Positions 1 to 7,480 of a DNA stretch of 38,796 bases are shown in pieces. Below the pieces are notes generated by a model that saw only the letters and a program-made list of their open reading frames with translations, did no database searches and was not told the origin of the DNA. The translations under genes were made by a program, and so were the position numbers. Positions within the stretch are counted from its first letter, which is position 1. Each line of letters opens with the position of its first letter. The stretch comes from an uncultured Flavobacteriaceae bacterium (lineage in GTDB: Bacteria; Bacteroidota; Bacteroidia; Flavobacteriales; Flavobacteriaceae): assembly GCA_938011315.1 (NCBI GenBank), contig CALLUG010000020.1, forward strand, positions 1-38,796. Reading direction: 5' to 3'.

Positions 1-108
1 AACGCTAATCTTAAATCGTTGCGCTATTTCCTTTGTAGTTAATCGCTCTTTTAGAGCCTCTAAGACAACTCTTGTCTTGAATTTTGAAGTGAATTTTCTC
101 CGTGTCAT
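1..108 (-). CDS. IS3-family transposase OrfA, N-terminal fragment
   Basis: The minus strand encodes 36 residues beginning MTRRKFTSKFKTRVVLEAL and continuing through TTKEIAQRFKISV, after which the window ends. This is the N-terminal helix-turn-helix of an IS3-family (IS150-like) OrfA, which binds the terminal repeats of the element. In this family OrfA is usually about 90-130 residues and is joined to the integrase-domain OrfB by a programmed -1 frameshift; neither the rest of OrfA nor OrfB is visible. The start is the ATG at 108-106, about 60 bases inside the element's end. The truncation comes from the window edge and says nothing about whether the element is intact. The family assignment rests on the N-terminus only. 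Confidence 0.8.
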   Translation of the reverse strand, partial: MTRRKFTSKFKTRVVLEALKERLTTKEIAQRFKISV

Positions 109-171
109 ATCAGTAAATTTAATACTTTTTTTTGAACTTAACTTACTGTCCTAATTTAAGGGGAATGATCA
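1..171 (-). mobile_element. Partial IS3-family insertion sequence, left (5') end
   Basis: The element carries the OrfA fragment. Read on the minus strand it begins at 171 with TGATCATTCCCCTTAAATTA and then GGACAG. That is the TG...CCCC...GGACAG layout of terminal inverted repeats in the IS150-like branch of IS3. The other end lies outside the window, so the exact repeat and the target duplication cannot be confirmed. Beyond 171 the sequence passes into the rdgB promoter region. Confidence 0.65.
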
Positions 172-232
172 TTGCGCTTATATAAAATCACTTCATTATA
201 ATATATTTAACTTTATTGGTTAAAATAAAATA

Positions 233-240
233 TACCTTTG
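233..240 (+). promoter_or_regulatory. Putative -7 element of the rdgB promoter
   Basis: TACCTTTG matches the Bacteroidetes primary-sigma -7 consensus TAnnTTTG. An ATTGG lies 14 bases upstream where the -33 TTTG would be expected, slightly closer than the usual spacing. Transcription would begin near 247, about 90 bases before the rdgB start. Confidence 0.45.
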
Positions 241-334
241 CTTTATAAACAGAAAGATTCAATCTCTTAAGCTTTAACATAAGTTAAATGCTTTCTTTGA
301 GTCGCATAGCGTGATTACAAAAACAAAAAAAGAA

Positions 335-916
335 ATGGAACTTGTTTTTGCTACAAACAATAAAAACAAAATACAAGAAGTACAGGCTTTAATGCCTAAG
401 CACATTAGTATTATTGGCTTAAGAGATATTGGTTGTTTTGAGGATATTCCTGAAAACAAGAGCACAATAAAAGGCAATGCTATAGATAAGGTAAGTTACG
501 TTGTAGATAATTATGGATATGATTGTTTTGCAGACGATACAGGTCTTGAAGTCGTTGAGCTTAATGGTGCTCCTGGGGTTTACTCTGCACGTTACGCTGG
601 GGAACAACGCAGCGCTAAAGACAATATTAGTAAGCTGCTTAAGGCTCTAAAAGGAAAATCTAATCGAGAAGCACAATTTACAACCGTAATTGCCTTACAC
701 TTACACGGGCAGCTTACCAGCTTTACAGGAATCTGCAAAGGAGATATTACAACAGGAGTTTCTGGAACAGGAGGGTTTGGCTACGACCCTATTTTCAAGG
801 CAAAAGGATATCATAAAACATTTGCTGAAATCCCGCTAGAAGAAAAAAATAACATAGGACATCGTGGTAAAGCTGTAGCACAATTAATTGATTTTTTGAA
901 TAAAAAAACCATATAA
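335..916 (+). CDS. rdgB: RdgB/HAM1-family XTP/dITP pyrophosphatase
   Basis: A 193-residue cytosolic enzyme that hydrolyses non-canonical purine nucleoside triphosphates (dITP, XTP) to the monophosphate and pyrophosphate, keeping deaminated purines out of DNA. Motifs seen: TNNKNK at residues 6-11 (N-terminal phosphate contact), ADDTGLEV at 66-73, GTGGFGYDPIF at about 144-154 and IGHRGKA near 174-180. Length is normal for the family. The frame is open from a GTG at 311, but the ATG at 335 gives MELVFATNNKNK, the conserved N-terminus, so I use it. The gene stands alone between the IS end and the cassette-like island. Confidence 0.93.
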   Translation: MELVFATNNKNKIQEVQALMPKHISIIGLRDIGCFEDIPENKSTIKGNAIDKVSYVVDNYGYDCFADDTGLEVVELNGAPGVYSARYAGEQRSAKDNISKLLKALKGKSNREAQFTTVIALHLHGQLTSFTGICKGDITTGVSGTGGFGYDPIFKAKGYHKTFAEIPLEEKNNIGHRGKAVAQLIDFLNKKTI

Positions 917-920
917 CAAT

Positions 921-965
921 ACCAATTATTACTCAAAATAAACCATATAATTCATTTTGAATAAC
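921..965. repeat. Short inverted-repeat element, (A)CCAATT family, copy C
   Basis: It begins ACCAATTATTACTCAAAATA and ends with TTCATTTTGAATAAC, which pairs imperfectly with the left arm. The left arm is nearly the reverse complement of the right end of the element at 16016-16115, so this looks like a compact deleted member of that family. It lies between the rdgB stop and the long cassette-type repeat. Confidence 0.55.
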
Positions 966-1155
966 GTTCCGGCTATGGTTAGTGCGGGAATTAAAAGTAG
1001 TGAACTTTCGATTAAGCATTTAGCCAAAACTTTTTATTTTGTTTTATCTTTTTCATTTTAAAGCCAAATCAAAAGATTTGGCGGACTTTAAAAAATACTC
1101 TAAACTTTGGGTTAAGCACCAAAACCCATATTAATTATAGCCCTTGTTAGGGCAA
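961..1155 (-). repeat. Long imperfect palindrome, attC-like recombination-site candidate, copy 1
   Basis: Read on the minus strand, this lies at the 3' end of the ORF at 1131-1709. It opens with GCCCTAAC (1153-1146) and GGCTATAATTA, and closes with TAACCATAGCC followed by GTTAT (to 961). The outer arms are complementary: TAAC, 3 or 5 bases, then GGCTATRRTTA. Inside is a perfect 8-bp stem with a four-base loop, GCCAAATC / GATTTGGC, at 1063-1082. This is the overall architecture of an integron attC site, though at about 190 bases it is longer than most. A homologous copy lies at 38156-38296. Confidence 0.6.
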
Positions 1156-1709
1156 GTTATTTTTCCGACAACCTCTGTGAATATTTCTTCTCCAAACTCC
1201 GTTTTTGTTTTTTCATAACTTGCCTTTCGGTCATTTCTGTAAGTCATAACTTTGTCCGAGTGCGTATAAAAATTCCATAATTCGTTGATTTCATCAGCAT
1301 AATTTTCGTCAGAAATTACAATTATTCCTCCTAGGTCAAATTCCAATTTCGTTATGTTTTCTTTTGTATTTATTATTACGTTATTTAGTTTTTGATCATT
1401 TATAAATCCAAGCGCAAATTCAATTTCATCTCGTTCACTTTCATCGTGAGCCAATTCATTTTCCTTTGCATATATTTTCCAATTAGACATATAAATGAAA
1501 AAGGAATGTTCTCCTTTAATTGTTAAATGTCTACTCTCAAATTCGTTGAATGGAAATTTGTTTTTTTCTTTAGGCTTATGAATTCCGCTAAATTCAGTTT
1601 TCGGATTCCCAAATTCCAAATTCAAGAATGAACCATACCCTTGTTTTGCTCCCCAAACAAATTGTCCGATTATTGGTTGCAAAATATTTTGAGTTTCTTT
1701 CTTTGTCAT
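1131..1709 (-). CDS. Protein of unknown function in a cassette-like unit
   Basis: A 192-residue soluble protein with no signal peptide or membrane segment. I do not recognise its family. The N-terminal stretch IIGQFVWGAKQGYGSFLNLE is the most distinctive part. The middle is rich in Glu, Asp and Asn. The ORF is flanked by perfect 12-bp inverted repeats (TTGTTAGGGCAA at 1144-1155; TTGCCCTAACAA at 1724-1735), and its ATG lies only 16 bases from the upstream GTTAGGGC. Its last residues, CPNKGYN, and the stop codon are encoded inside the repeat. That close packing of one ORF between recombination-site-like sequences is typical of gene cassettes, whose products are often orphans. No integrase gene is visible. 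Confidence 0.7.
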   Translation of the reverse strand: MTKKETQNILQPIIGQFVWGAKQGYGSFLNLEFGNPKTEFSGIHKPKEKNKFPFNEFESRHLTIKGEHSFFIYMSNWKIYAKENELAHDESERDEIEFALGFINDQKLNNVIINTKENITKLEFDLGGIIVISDENYADEINELWNFYTHSDKVMTYRNDRKASYEKTKTEFGEEIFTEVVGKITCPNKGYN

Positions 1710-1723
1710 TCGGTTTCTCTAAT

Positions 1724-1746
1724 TTGCCCTAACAATTGCGTATAAC
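1724..1746 (-). repeat. Upstream boundary of the cassette-like unit
   Basis: TTGCCCTAACAA (1724-1735) is the exact reverse complement of TTGTTAGGGCAA at 1144-1155. It is followed by GCGTATAAC (1738-1746). On the minus strand this reads GTTATACGC then TTGTTAGGGCAA just before the ORF. It resembles the GTTRRRY-type 3' half of an integron recombination site, but with one extra G. Confidence 0.55.
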
Positions 1747-1772
1747 TATTGTCTTTTAAAAAACGTTATCTC

Positions 1773-3152
1773 TTAAAAAATAAAATATATAAAATCTAAT
1801 TTTGCTTCAGCATAACCCAAAATTAATAAGATTAACCCTGTAGTAATGAGCAACTGTTTTGTAAGTGATAGTTTAGTGAAATTATGATCAATAAATAAAC
1901 GTCCTAAGCGATAGCTAAACAAACTAAATAGTGCAATTATAACCACTAAAGTTTCTAATCGAGAAATTTTAAAACTATAAGGGCCTATTAAAAGGGACTT
2001 AAAAAATGCCAACGCTTCCAAAAATGTTTCTGCTCTAAAAAACACCCAAAGTAAGCATACTATGTTAAAAATAAAGAATCGTTTAAGCCATAGTTTTATT
2101 CCTTTTAATTTGATTTTGTTGGTTCCTAACTTTCGTTCTAATACTAGTAAAACTCCATGACAAAATCCCCAAATTGCAAAATTCCAGCCCGCACCATGCC
2201 AAACTCCTGCAATAGTCATTGTTATAATTAAGTTTCTGTAAATAAGCCCTTTCGTTCTACTTCCACCTAAAGGGATATATAAGTAATCTCTAAACCAAAT
2301 TGATAGTGTAATATGCCAACGTCTCCAAAACTCTTGAAATGAAGCCGATCGATATGGGAATTTAAAATTATCAGGCAATACAATACCATACATAAGACCT
2401 ATACCTACAGCTATTGTAGAGTAGCCCCAAAAATCGCCCAAAATTTGAAAAGCAAAACCATACATACTAAGCCAAGCGTGTAATGTACTTAGCTCCTCTG
2501 GTGTACCAAAAGCATAGTCTACATACTGAGCCAAAACATCTGCAGTACATATTTTGATACAAAGCCCTCCTATTAATAAAAAAAAACCTTTTTGGAAATT
2601 TTGGAAATTGAAGTATTGTTTTTTATGCAATTGTGGCAACAACTCTTTAGCTCTTACTATAGGACCTGCAATAAGCTGTGCGTATAGGCACTTAAATACT
2701 GCAAAATGCAGTATTGATTTTTCAAATGTAACTTCGCCTCGTTTTAAATCAGTTAAATAGCCTAAAAACTGAAATGTATAAAATGAAATTCCTAAGGGCA
2801 GCCAATAGTTTATTTCTGGCATTTGTATATTAGGTATAAACTTACTTAACAGTAATTCTATATTATCAAAAATAAAAGTGGCATACTTAAACCAAGCCAA
2901 GTTACAGAGGTTAATAAGTATAGCTATTACAAAAATCCATTGTTTTTTATAATAAGACACCGCCCAACTTAAACCATAGTTTATTGCAATTGTAATACTA
3001 AGCAAAATAAGTCCAGGCCAGTAATACCAACCATAAAAAACTAATGAGCTTAACAAGAGTACTAGTAAGCGTAAGCGTTGCGATGCTAATACCCAATACA
3101 ACAATAATGCTAATATGTGAAAACAAATAAAAGTAACACTATTAAACAGCAT
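1773..3152 (-). CDS. MBOAT-family membrane-bound O-acyltransferase
   Basis: A 459-residue polytopic inner-membrane protein of the AlgI/DltB type. Such proteins take an acyl (usually acetyl) group from the cytoplasm and pass it across the membrane to a periplasmic or extracytoplasmic glycan. Family marks seen: FWRRWHITLSIWFRDYLYIP around residues 275-294, the invariant-His block WHGAGWNFAIWG at 318-329 (His319 the expected catalytic residue), and hydrophobic segments from the N-terminus to the end. It starts 6 bases after the SGNH-like gene stops, so the two are almost certainly cotranscribed. The substrate cannot be read from sequence; an O-acetylated exopolysaccharide or cell-wall glycan is likely. 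Confidence 0.9.
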   Translation of the reverse strand: MLFNSVTFICFHILALLLYWVLASQRLRLLVLLLSSLVFYGWYYWPGLILLSITIAINYGLSWAVSYYKKQWIFVIAILINLCNLAWFKYATFIFDNIELLLSKFIPNIQMPEINYWLPLGISFYTFQFLGYLTDLKRGEVTFEKSILHFAVFKCLYAQLIAGPIVRAKELLPQLHKKQYFNFQNFQKGFFLLIGGLCIKICTADVLAQYVDYAFGTPEELSTLHAWLSMYGFAFQILGDFWGYSTIAVGIGLMYGIVLPDNFKFPYRSASFQEFWRRWHITLSIWFRDYLYIPLGGSRTKGLIYRNLIITMTIAGVWHGAGWNFAIWGFCHGVLLVLERKLGTNKIKLKGIKLWLKRFFIFNIVCLLWVFFRAETFLEALAFFKSLLIGPYSFKISRLETLVVIIALFSLFSYRLGRLFIDHNFTKLSLTKQLLITTGLILLILGYAEAKLDFIYFIF

Positions 3153-3158
3153 AAAAAG

Positions 3159-4157
3159 TTAGTTTTTTATAAGATTTTGAGCCATTAAATTAGCAACTCG
3201 CACAGAAAACAAATCTCTACCCTGTTTGTTTAGGTGACTGTCTTTGTCTCTAAAATAACGTTCTGAGATGTCTAACAATGCAAAATTATATATTTTTTGC
3301 TGTGTTACATTTGCTAATTTTTGGTATAAATTAAGTACTTCCTTATGGCTTTCTTCTTTCTTTTTGTTGTTGGCAAGTGGAGGAACTACCAAAAGGACAT
3401 TAACCTTATTAGCTTTTGCTTTTTGCATTATGTTTTTAAATGAATTAAACACAACACTATAGTCCGCTGTATCTATACTCATATGTTGTGTATTTGGTGC
3501 TATAACTAGGGGGGTCCAAGGTTTGAGTAATTCTTTATTAACACTTGTTTTTTTATCATTAAACAAATCTGACACTATTCCTTGTCTATACAGTTCAGAC
3601 CCTTGCATATAATCTGAAAATAATATAGCTGGAGCGTTTTTAAGATTATCTAAGCGTAAGGCCTTTCGCCATTGTATTAGTTTAGATTTTTCTGCAAAAA
3701 AACCAGATAGTTTGGCATCTAAGTCTTTATCCTTTTCTGTTGCGATTATATCCTCTTTTTTTCTGCTTAGTTGCGGCATGGATACTTCTATCACAACATA
3801 CTTCAACCCCTTTTTTTGTATGGCTTTATTAAAAAAATAGTCTAATCGCTCAATATTAGCTCCTGTAATGGCTCCGTTAAAACTTCGCCAATTTTTACCC
3901 GAAATTTCTAAAAAGTGTTTGCTGTATAAGTCTGGAGATATTCCGTCTTTAAAGCGTGAACTTCCCAAAAACAATACTTCTGTATCTCCTCTTAACTCAA
4001 ACATAGCAGATTTTAATCGAACTCTACTGGTTGTGTTCGAAAAAATCACAGACGCTGTATTAAATAACAATTCTAAAGCAATAAAAATAACAAGCAAAAA
4101 ACCAAAATAAGGCAATGCTTTTTGTTTAGAATTTGATGATTTAAAAAATAATTTCAT
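3159..4157 (-). CDS. Membrane-anchored SGNH hydrolase-like (AlgX/DltD-type) acyl-transfer partner
   Basis: A 332-residue protein with an N-terminal membrane anchor at about residues 15-36 and a periplasmic domain. Visible motifs are VLFLGSSR at 61-68 (nucleophile block; one of the two serines) and DSHLN at 306-310, corresponding to the Asp-His block written DTHWN in AlgJ/AlgX proteins. Such proteins work with an MBOAT partner to place acetyl groups on an extracellular polysaccharide. Pairing with the MBOAT gene 6 bases downstream supports that role here. The rimO stop lies 33 bases upstream, so the pair may be transcribed from the ribosomal/ftsY region. Function is inferred from motifs and context. 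Confidence 0.75.
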   Translation of the reverse strand: MKLFFKSSNSKQKALPYFGFLLVIFIALELLFNTASVIFSNTTSRVRLKSAMFELRGDTEVLFLGSSRFKDGISPDLYSKHFLEISGKNWRSFNGAITGANIERLDYFFNKAIQKKGLKYVVIEVSMPQLSRKKEDIIATEKDKDLDAKLSGFFAEKSKLIQWRKALRLDNLKNAPAILFSDYMQGSELYRQGIVSDLFNDKKTSVNKELLKPWTPLVIAPNTQHMSIDTADYSVVFNSFKNIMQKAKANKVNVLLVVPPLANNKKKEESHKEVLNLYQKLANVTQQKIYNFALLDISERYFRDKDSHLNKQGRDLFSVRVANLMAQNLIKN

Positions 4158-4190
4158 TTTAACAATATACGTTTACAAGTATATTCTAAT

Positions 4191-5492
4191 TTAAATAACT
4201 GTTGCATACAAATCAAAATCTGCTGCATCTGTAATCTTTACTTTAGCAAATGCTCCTGTTTTTAAGTAAGTTTGTTTAGCATTGATAAGCACTTCGTTAT
4301 CTACATCTGGCGAGTCAAACTCACTACGCCCAACAAAGTAATCACCTTCTTTTCTATCAATTACCACCTTAAGCTCTTGTCCTATTTTTTCTTGATTTAG
4401 TTCCCAAGAAATTTGAGATTGGATTTCCATAATTTCATTAGCGCGCTGTTGTTTCACCTCTTGTGGCACATCATCTTGCAAGTTAAAAGCATGGGTGTTT
4501 TCTTCGTGTGAATAGGTAAAACAGCCTAAACGTTCAAAACGCATTTCTTTTACCCATTCCTTTAAGGTATTGTAGTCGTCTTCTGTTTCGCCAGGATAGC
4601 CTACAATTAAGGTTGTTCTTATAGTAATATTGGGTATAGTGTTGCGAAAAGCTTTTAGTAGCGCTGTTGTTTTTGCTTTGGTTGTACCTCTACGCATACT
4701 TTTTAGGATAGAGTCGGATATATGCTGTAAAGGGATGTCGATATAGTTACAAATTTTTGGTTCTTTGCGCATTAGTTCTAGTACATCCATGGGGAAACCT
4801 GTAGGAAACGCATAGTGCAAACGAATCCACTCTATACCATTGACCTTTACTAAAGCTTGCAAGAGTTCGGCAAGATTCCGTTTTTTGTATAAATCTAAGC
4901 CATAGTAGGTTAAATCTTGTGCTATTAAAATTAGTTCTTTAACCCCGTTTGCTGCTAGCTTATTGGCTTCTACAACAAGAGCCTCAATAGGTGTCGATTT
5001 GTGTTTACCACGCATTAACGGAATTGCACAAAAACTACAAGGACGGTCGCAACCTTCGGCTATTTTTAAATAAGCATAATTTTTGGGCGTTGTGGTTAGT
5101 CGCTCACCTACCAACTCATGCTTATAGTCAGCCCCTAAAGCTTTCAGTAGACTAGGCAATTCTGTAGTGCCAAAGTATTGATCTACATCAGGAATTTCTT
5201 TTTGTAAATCTGGTTTATAACGCTCACTCAAGCATCCTGTAACAAATACTTTATCGACATCGCCATCTTGTTTTTTTTGAACGTATTCTAAAATTGTGTT
5301 AACGCTTTCTTCTTTTGCATTATTAATAAATCCGCAGGTATTAATCACAACAATATTACCGTCTTGCTCATGCACCACATCTTTATTATTGGCTTTAAGC
5401 TGACCCATTAGCACCTCGCTATCATAAACATTCTTACTACAGCCTAAGGTAACTACATTGATTTTATTTTTTTTAAGTGATTTTGTTCGCAT
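4191..5492 (-). CDS. rimO: Ribosomal protein S12 methylthiotransferase RimO
   Basis: A 433-residue radical-SAM enzyme with two iron-sulfur clusters that adds a methylthio group to a conserved aspartate of ribosomal protein S12. The N-terminal UPF0004 domain carries the auxiliary-cluster cysteines Cys18 (LGCSKN), Cys53 (NTCGF) and Cys87 (VTGCLSE). The radical-SAM motif CxxxCxxC is CDRPCSFC at 148-155. A C-terminal TRAM domain follows (about 370-433). RimO, rather than the tRNA enzyme MiaB, is favoured by the TLGCSKN start and the RGKHKSTP stretch. It follows ftsY on the same strand after about 150 bases. Confidence 0.94.
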   Translation of the reverse strand: MRTKSLKKNKINVVTLGCSKNVYDSEVLMGQLKANNKDVVHEQDGNIVVINTCGFINNAKEESVNTILEYVQKKQDGDVDKVFVTGCLSERYKPDLQKEIPDVDQYFGTTELPSLLKALGADYKHELVGERLTTTPKNYAYLKIAEGCDRPCSFCAIPLMRGKHKSTPIEALVVEANKLAANGVKELILIAQDLTYYGLDLYKKRNLAELLQALVKVNGIEWIRLHYAFPTGFPMDVLELMRKEPKICNYIDIPLQHISDSILKSMRRGTTKAKTTALLKAFRNTIPNITIRTTLIVGYPGETEDDYNTLKEWVKEMRFERLGCFTYSHEENTHAFNLQDDVPQEVKQQRANEIMEIQSQISWELNQEKIGQELKVVIDRKEGDYFVGRSEFDSPDVDNEVLINAKQTYLKTGAFAKVKITDAADFDLYATVI

Positions 5493-5645
5493 AATTATTT
5501 ATGTATTGCACTGCGAAGATACAACCTGTGACTTGGTTGTAATAATTATTGATACAGAATGTTTTAATACAAAATTTACTTTATAGAAAAACAGCTTTAA
5601 CATCTCATTGTCATTAATCTAAAATAATGATAAGCGTTTCTTTGC

Positions 5646-6620
5646 TTACTTAAAAAAGGAATCTACAAATTCATATTTATTAAAAACCTGTAAGTCTTCA
5701 ATTCCCTCTCCTACGCCTATATACTTTACAGGAATTTGAAATTCGTCGCTAATACCAATTACCACACCTCCTTTTGCTGTACCATCAAGTTTAGTTACTG
5801 CTAGCGATGTTACTTCTGTAGCTGCAGTAAACTGTTTTGCTTGTTCAAATGCATTTTGTCCTGTAGAGCCGTCTAGTACTAATAACACATCGTGAGGTGC
5901 GTTTTTAATTACTTTTTGCATTACTCGTTTTACCTTGGTAAGCTCGTTCATTAGGTTAATTTTGTTATGCAAACGCCCAGCGGTATCAATAATAATTACA
6001 TCTGCGTTTTGTTTTACCCCAGACTCTAATGTATCAAAAGCAACACTTGCGGGATCGCTACCCATATCCTGACGTACCATCGGTACGTCTACTCGATCTG
6101 CCCAAACTTGTAATTGGTCTATGGCTGCTGCTCTAAAGGTATCTGCAGCTCCTAAAACAACTTGTAAACCTTGTTTTTTAAATTGATGGGCTAACTTGCC
6201 TATAGTGGTTGTTTTCCCTACACCATTTACGCCAACAACCATAAGTACGTAAGGTGTTTTTAGACCATTTTCTTGCGGTTCTAATTTTGGAACAACATAG
6301 TCTGTTTCTTCTCCCGAATTGGTTTCACTTAGAAGTCCTGCAATTTCTTCGCGTAATATTTTATTTAATTCTGAAGTTCCTAAATATTTGTCTTTTGCTA
6401 TACGGTGTTCTATACGTTGTATTACTTTTAATGTTGTATTTACACCAACGTCGCTAGTAACTAATATTTCTTCTAAGCGATCTAAAACCTCATCATCGAC
6501 TTTAGACTTTCCTATTACTGCTTTATTTAGTTTTGAAAAAAAAGAAGATTTAGATGTTTCTAAACCTTTATCTAATTTTTCTTTTTTTTCTGAAGAGAAT
6601 ATTTTTTTTAAAAAACTCAT
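5646..6620 (-). CDS. ftsY: Signal recognition particle receptor FtsY
   Basis: A 324-residue SRP-family GTPase that docks ribosome-nascent-chain/SRP complexes at the membrane for cotranslational insertion. It has a short N-terminal A region, an N domain of helices (about 25-100) and the G domain: G1 GVNGVGKTTT at 130-139, the insertion-box motif DTFRAAAIDQL at 160-170, then DTAGR and TKLDGTAKGG. It lacks the long acidic A domain of E. coli FtsY, as is usual in Bacteroidetes. It has its own promoter-like element at 6649-6656 and lies downstream of the terminator closing the rpmB operon. Confidence 0.96.
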   Translation of the reverse strand: MSFLKKIFSSEKKEKLDKGLETSKSSFFSKLNKAVIGKSKVDDEVLDRLEEILVTSDVGVNTTLKVIQRIEHRIAKDKYLGTSELNKILREEIAGLLSETNSGEETDYVVPKLEPQENGLKTPYVLMVVGVNGVGKTTTIGKLAHQFKKQGLQVVLGAADTFRAAAIDQLQVWADRVDVPMVRQDMGSDPASVAFDTLESGVKQNADVIIIDTAGRLHNKINLMNELTKVKRVMQKVIKNAPHDVLLVLDGSTGQNAFEQAKQFTAATEVTSLAVTKLDGTAKGGVVIGISDEFQIPVKYIGVGEGIEDLQVFNKYEFVDSFFK

Positions 6621-6648
6621 TTCTATTGTGTTCGATTTTATTTTAATG

Positions 6649-6656
6649 CAAAGTTA
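6649..6656 (-). promoter_or_regulatory. Putative -7 element of the ftsY promoter
   Basis: On the minus strand this reads TAACTTTG, an exact match to TAnnTTTG, with the expected start of transcription near 6642 and the ftsY ATG at 6620. No clear -33 TTTG is seen at the usual distance. Confidence 0.45.
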
Positions 6657-6730
6657 TAACTAAACACTAATTTTAGTTCTATTTACAGAGGTTTTATCGT
6701 TAAAGTACAATAAGAATTAACTACAAAACA

Positions 6731-6761
6731 AAAAGCTGCTCTCTAATGGAAAGCAGCTTTT
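6731..6761 (-). terminator. Intrinsic terminator of the rpmB-rpmG-DUF4295 operon
   Basis: AAAAGCTGCT (6731-6740) and AGCAGCTTTT (6752-6761) form a perfect 10-bp stem with an 11-base loop. On the minus strand the stem runs into a T-rich tail (TTTTTGTTTTG). It lies 22 bases past the DUF4295 stop codon. Confidence 0.85.
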
Positions 6762-6782
6762 AGTATTTCGTACAAAACAAAA

Positions 6783-6935
6783 TTATTTTTTATTAATAAA
6801 ATCGTTTACTTTGTCTGGGTTTATAATTGATTCTACAAACATATAAGCTCCTGTTTTAGGAGATTTTACCATTTTTATAGCCTTTGTTAATCTTTTAGAC
6901 CCTGTTTGTAACGATGCTACTGATTTCTTTGCCAT
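6783..6935 (-). CDS. DUF4295 small basic protein
   Basis: A 50-residue basic protein, MAKKSVASLQTGSKRLTKAI onward, ending FINKK. It matches the DUF4295 family of short Bacteroidetes proteins habitually encoded directly after rpmG. Its size, charge and position in a ribosomal-protein operon suggest a ribosome-associated role, but no function is established to my knowledge. It starts 10 bases after the rpmG stop and is followed by a strong terminator, so it is the last gene of the rpmB operon. It is short enough to be missed by a size-limited gene search. Confidence 0.88.
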   Translation of the reverse strand: MAKKSVASLQTGSKRLTKAIKMVKSPKTGAYMFVESIINPDKVNDFINKK

Positions 6936-6945
6936 GTTTCAATTA

Positions 6946-7128
6946 TTATTTAATTTCTTTATGAACTGTCATACGCTTAAGTATGGGATTAAATTTTTTA
7001 ATCTCCATTCTATCTGGTGTGTTCTTTTTATTTTTGGTTGTAATATATCTTGAAGTTCCTGGTTGTCCAGATTCTTTATGCTCTGTACACTCTAGTATTA
7101 CTTGAACTCTATTTCCTTTTTTTGCCAT
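6946..7128 (-). CDS. rpmG: 50S ribosomal protein L33
   Basis: A 60-residue basic protein beginning [18 protein letters not shown] and containing [19 protein letters not shown], the L33 signature region. L33 is a small large-subunit protein near the E site. Only one cysteine (ECTEHK) is present and the CxxC pairs of zinc-binding L33 are absent, so this is the zinc-independent form. It lies 33 bases after rpmB and 10 bases before the DUF4295 gene in one operon. Confidence 0.96.
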   Translation of the reverse strand: MAKKGNRVQVILECTEHKESGQPGTSRYITTKNKKNTPDRMEIKKFNPILKRMTVHKEIK

Positions 7129-7161
7129 TGCTCTACTGTTTAACTATCTAAGGCTGTTATT

Positions 7162-7398
7162 TTATTTTAAAAACCCTTTGGATTTCGCTTCTTTTATTGC
7201 TGCGTGAATTCCTATTTTATTAATAGTTTTTAATGCAGATGTAGATATTTTTAAAGTTATCCACTTATCGTCTTCTGGAATATAAAAACGTTTCTTAATT
7301 AAATTTGCATTAAATTTACGCTTTGTTCTATTTAATGCATGCGAAACATTGTTTCCAACCATCGCTTTTTTTCCTGTAAGTTCACAAACTCTAGACAT
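7162..7398 (-). CDS. rpmB: 50S ribosomal protein L28
   Basis: A 78-residue L28 protein: [20 protein letters not shown] opening, central [17 protein letters not shown], and C-terminal [20 protein letters not shown]. Length is normal. It is the first gene of rpmB-rpmG-DUF4295 and has the best-matched promoter in the window (7441-7471). A Cys at position 5 without a partner pair suggests a non-zinc L28. Confidence 0.96.
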   Translation of the reverse strand: MSRVCELTGKKAMVGNNVSHALNRTKRKFNANLIKKRFYIPEDDKWITLKISTSALKTINKIGIHAAIKEAKSKGFLK

Positions 7399-7440
7399 TG
7401 TACTATTAACTTTAAAAAATTATTTTTTTTAAACGAAGTG

Positions 7441-7471
7441 CAAATTTACAAATTCTTTGATAGTAGACAAA
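7441..7471 (-). promoter_or_regulatory. Promoter of the rpmB operon (-33 TTTG, -7 TAAATTTG)
   Basis: On the minus strand TTTG (7471-7468), a 19-base spacer and TAAATTTG (7448-7441) give a near-ideal Bacteroidetes housekeeping promoter. Transcription would start near 7434, about 36 bases before the rpmB ATG. Confidence 0.7.
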
Positions 7472-7480
7472 CTTAATTTA

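Noticed and set aside
311-334. GTG at 311 as the start of rdgB
   Set aside because: It would add eight residues that the family lacks; the ATG at 335 gives the conserved MELVFATNN start.
5520-5541. Hairpin TACAACC / GGTTGTA between ftsY and rimO
   Set aside because: Only a 7-bp stem with no T-run on either strand; not convincing as a terminator and not repeated elsewhere.
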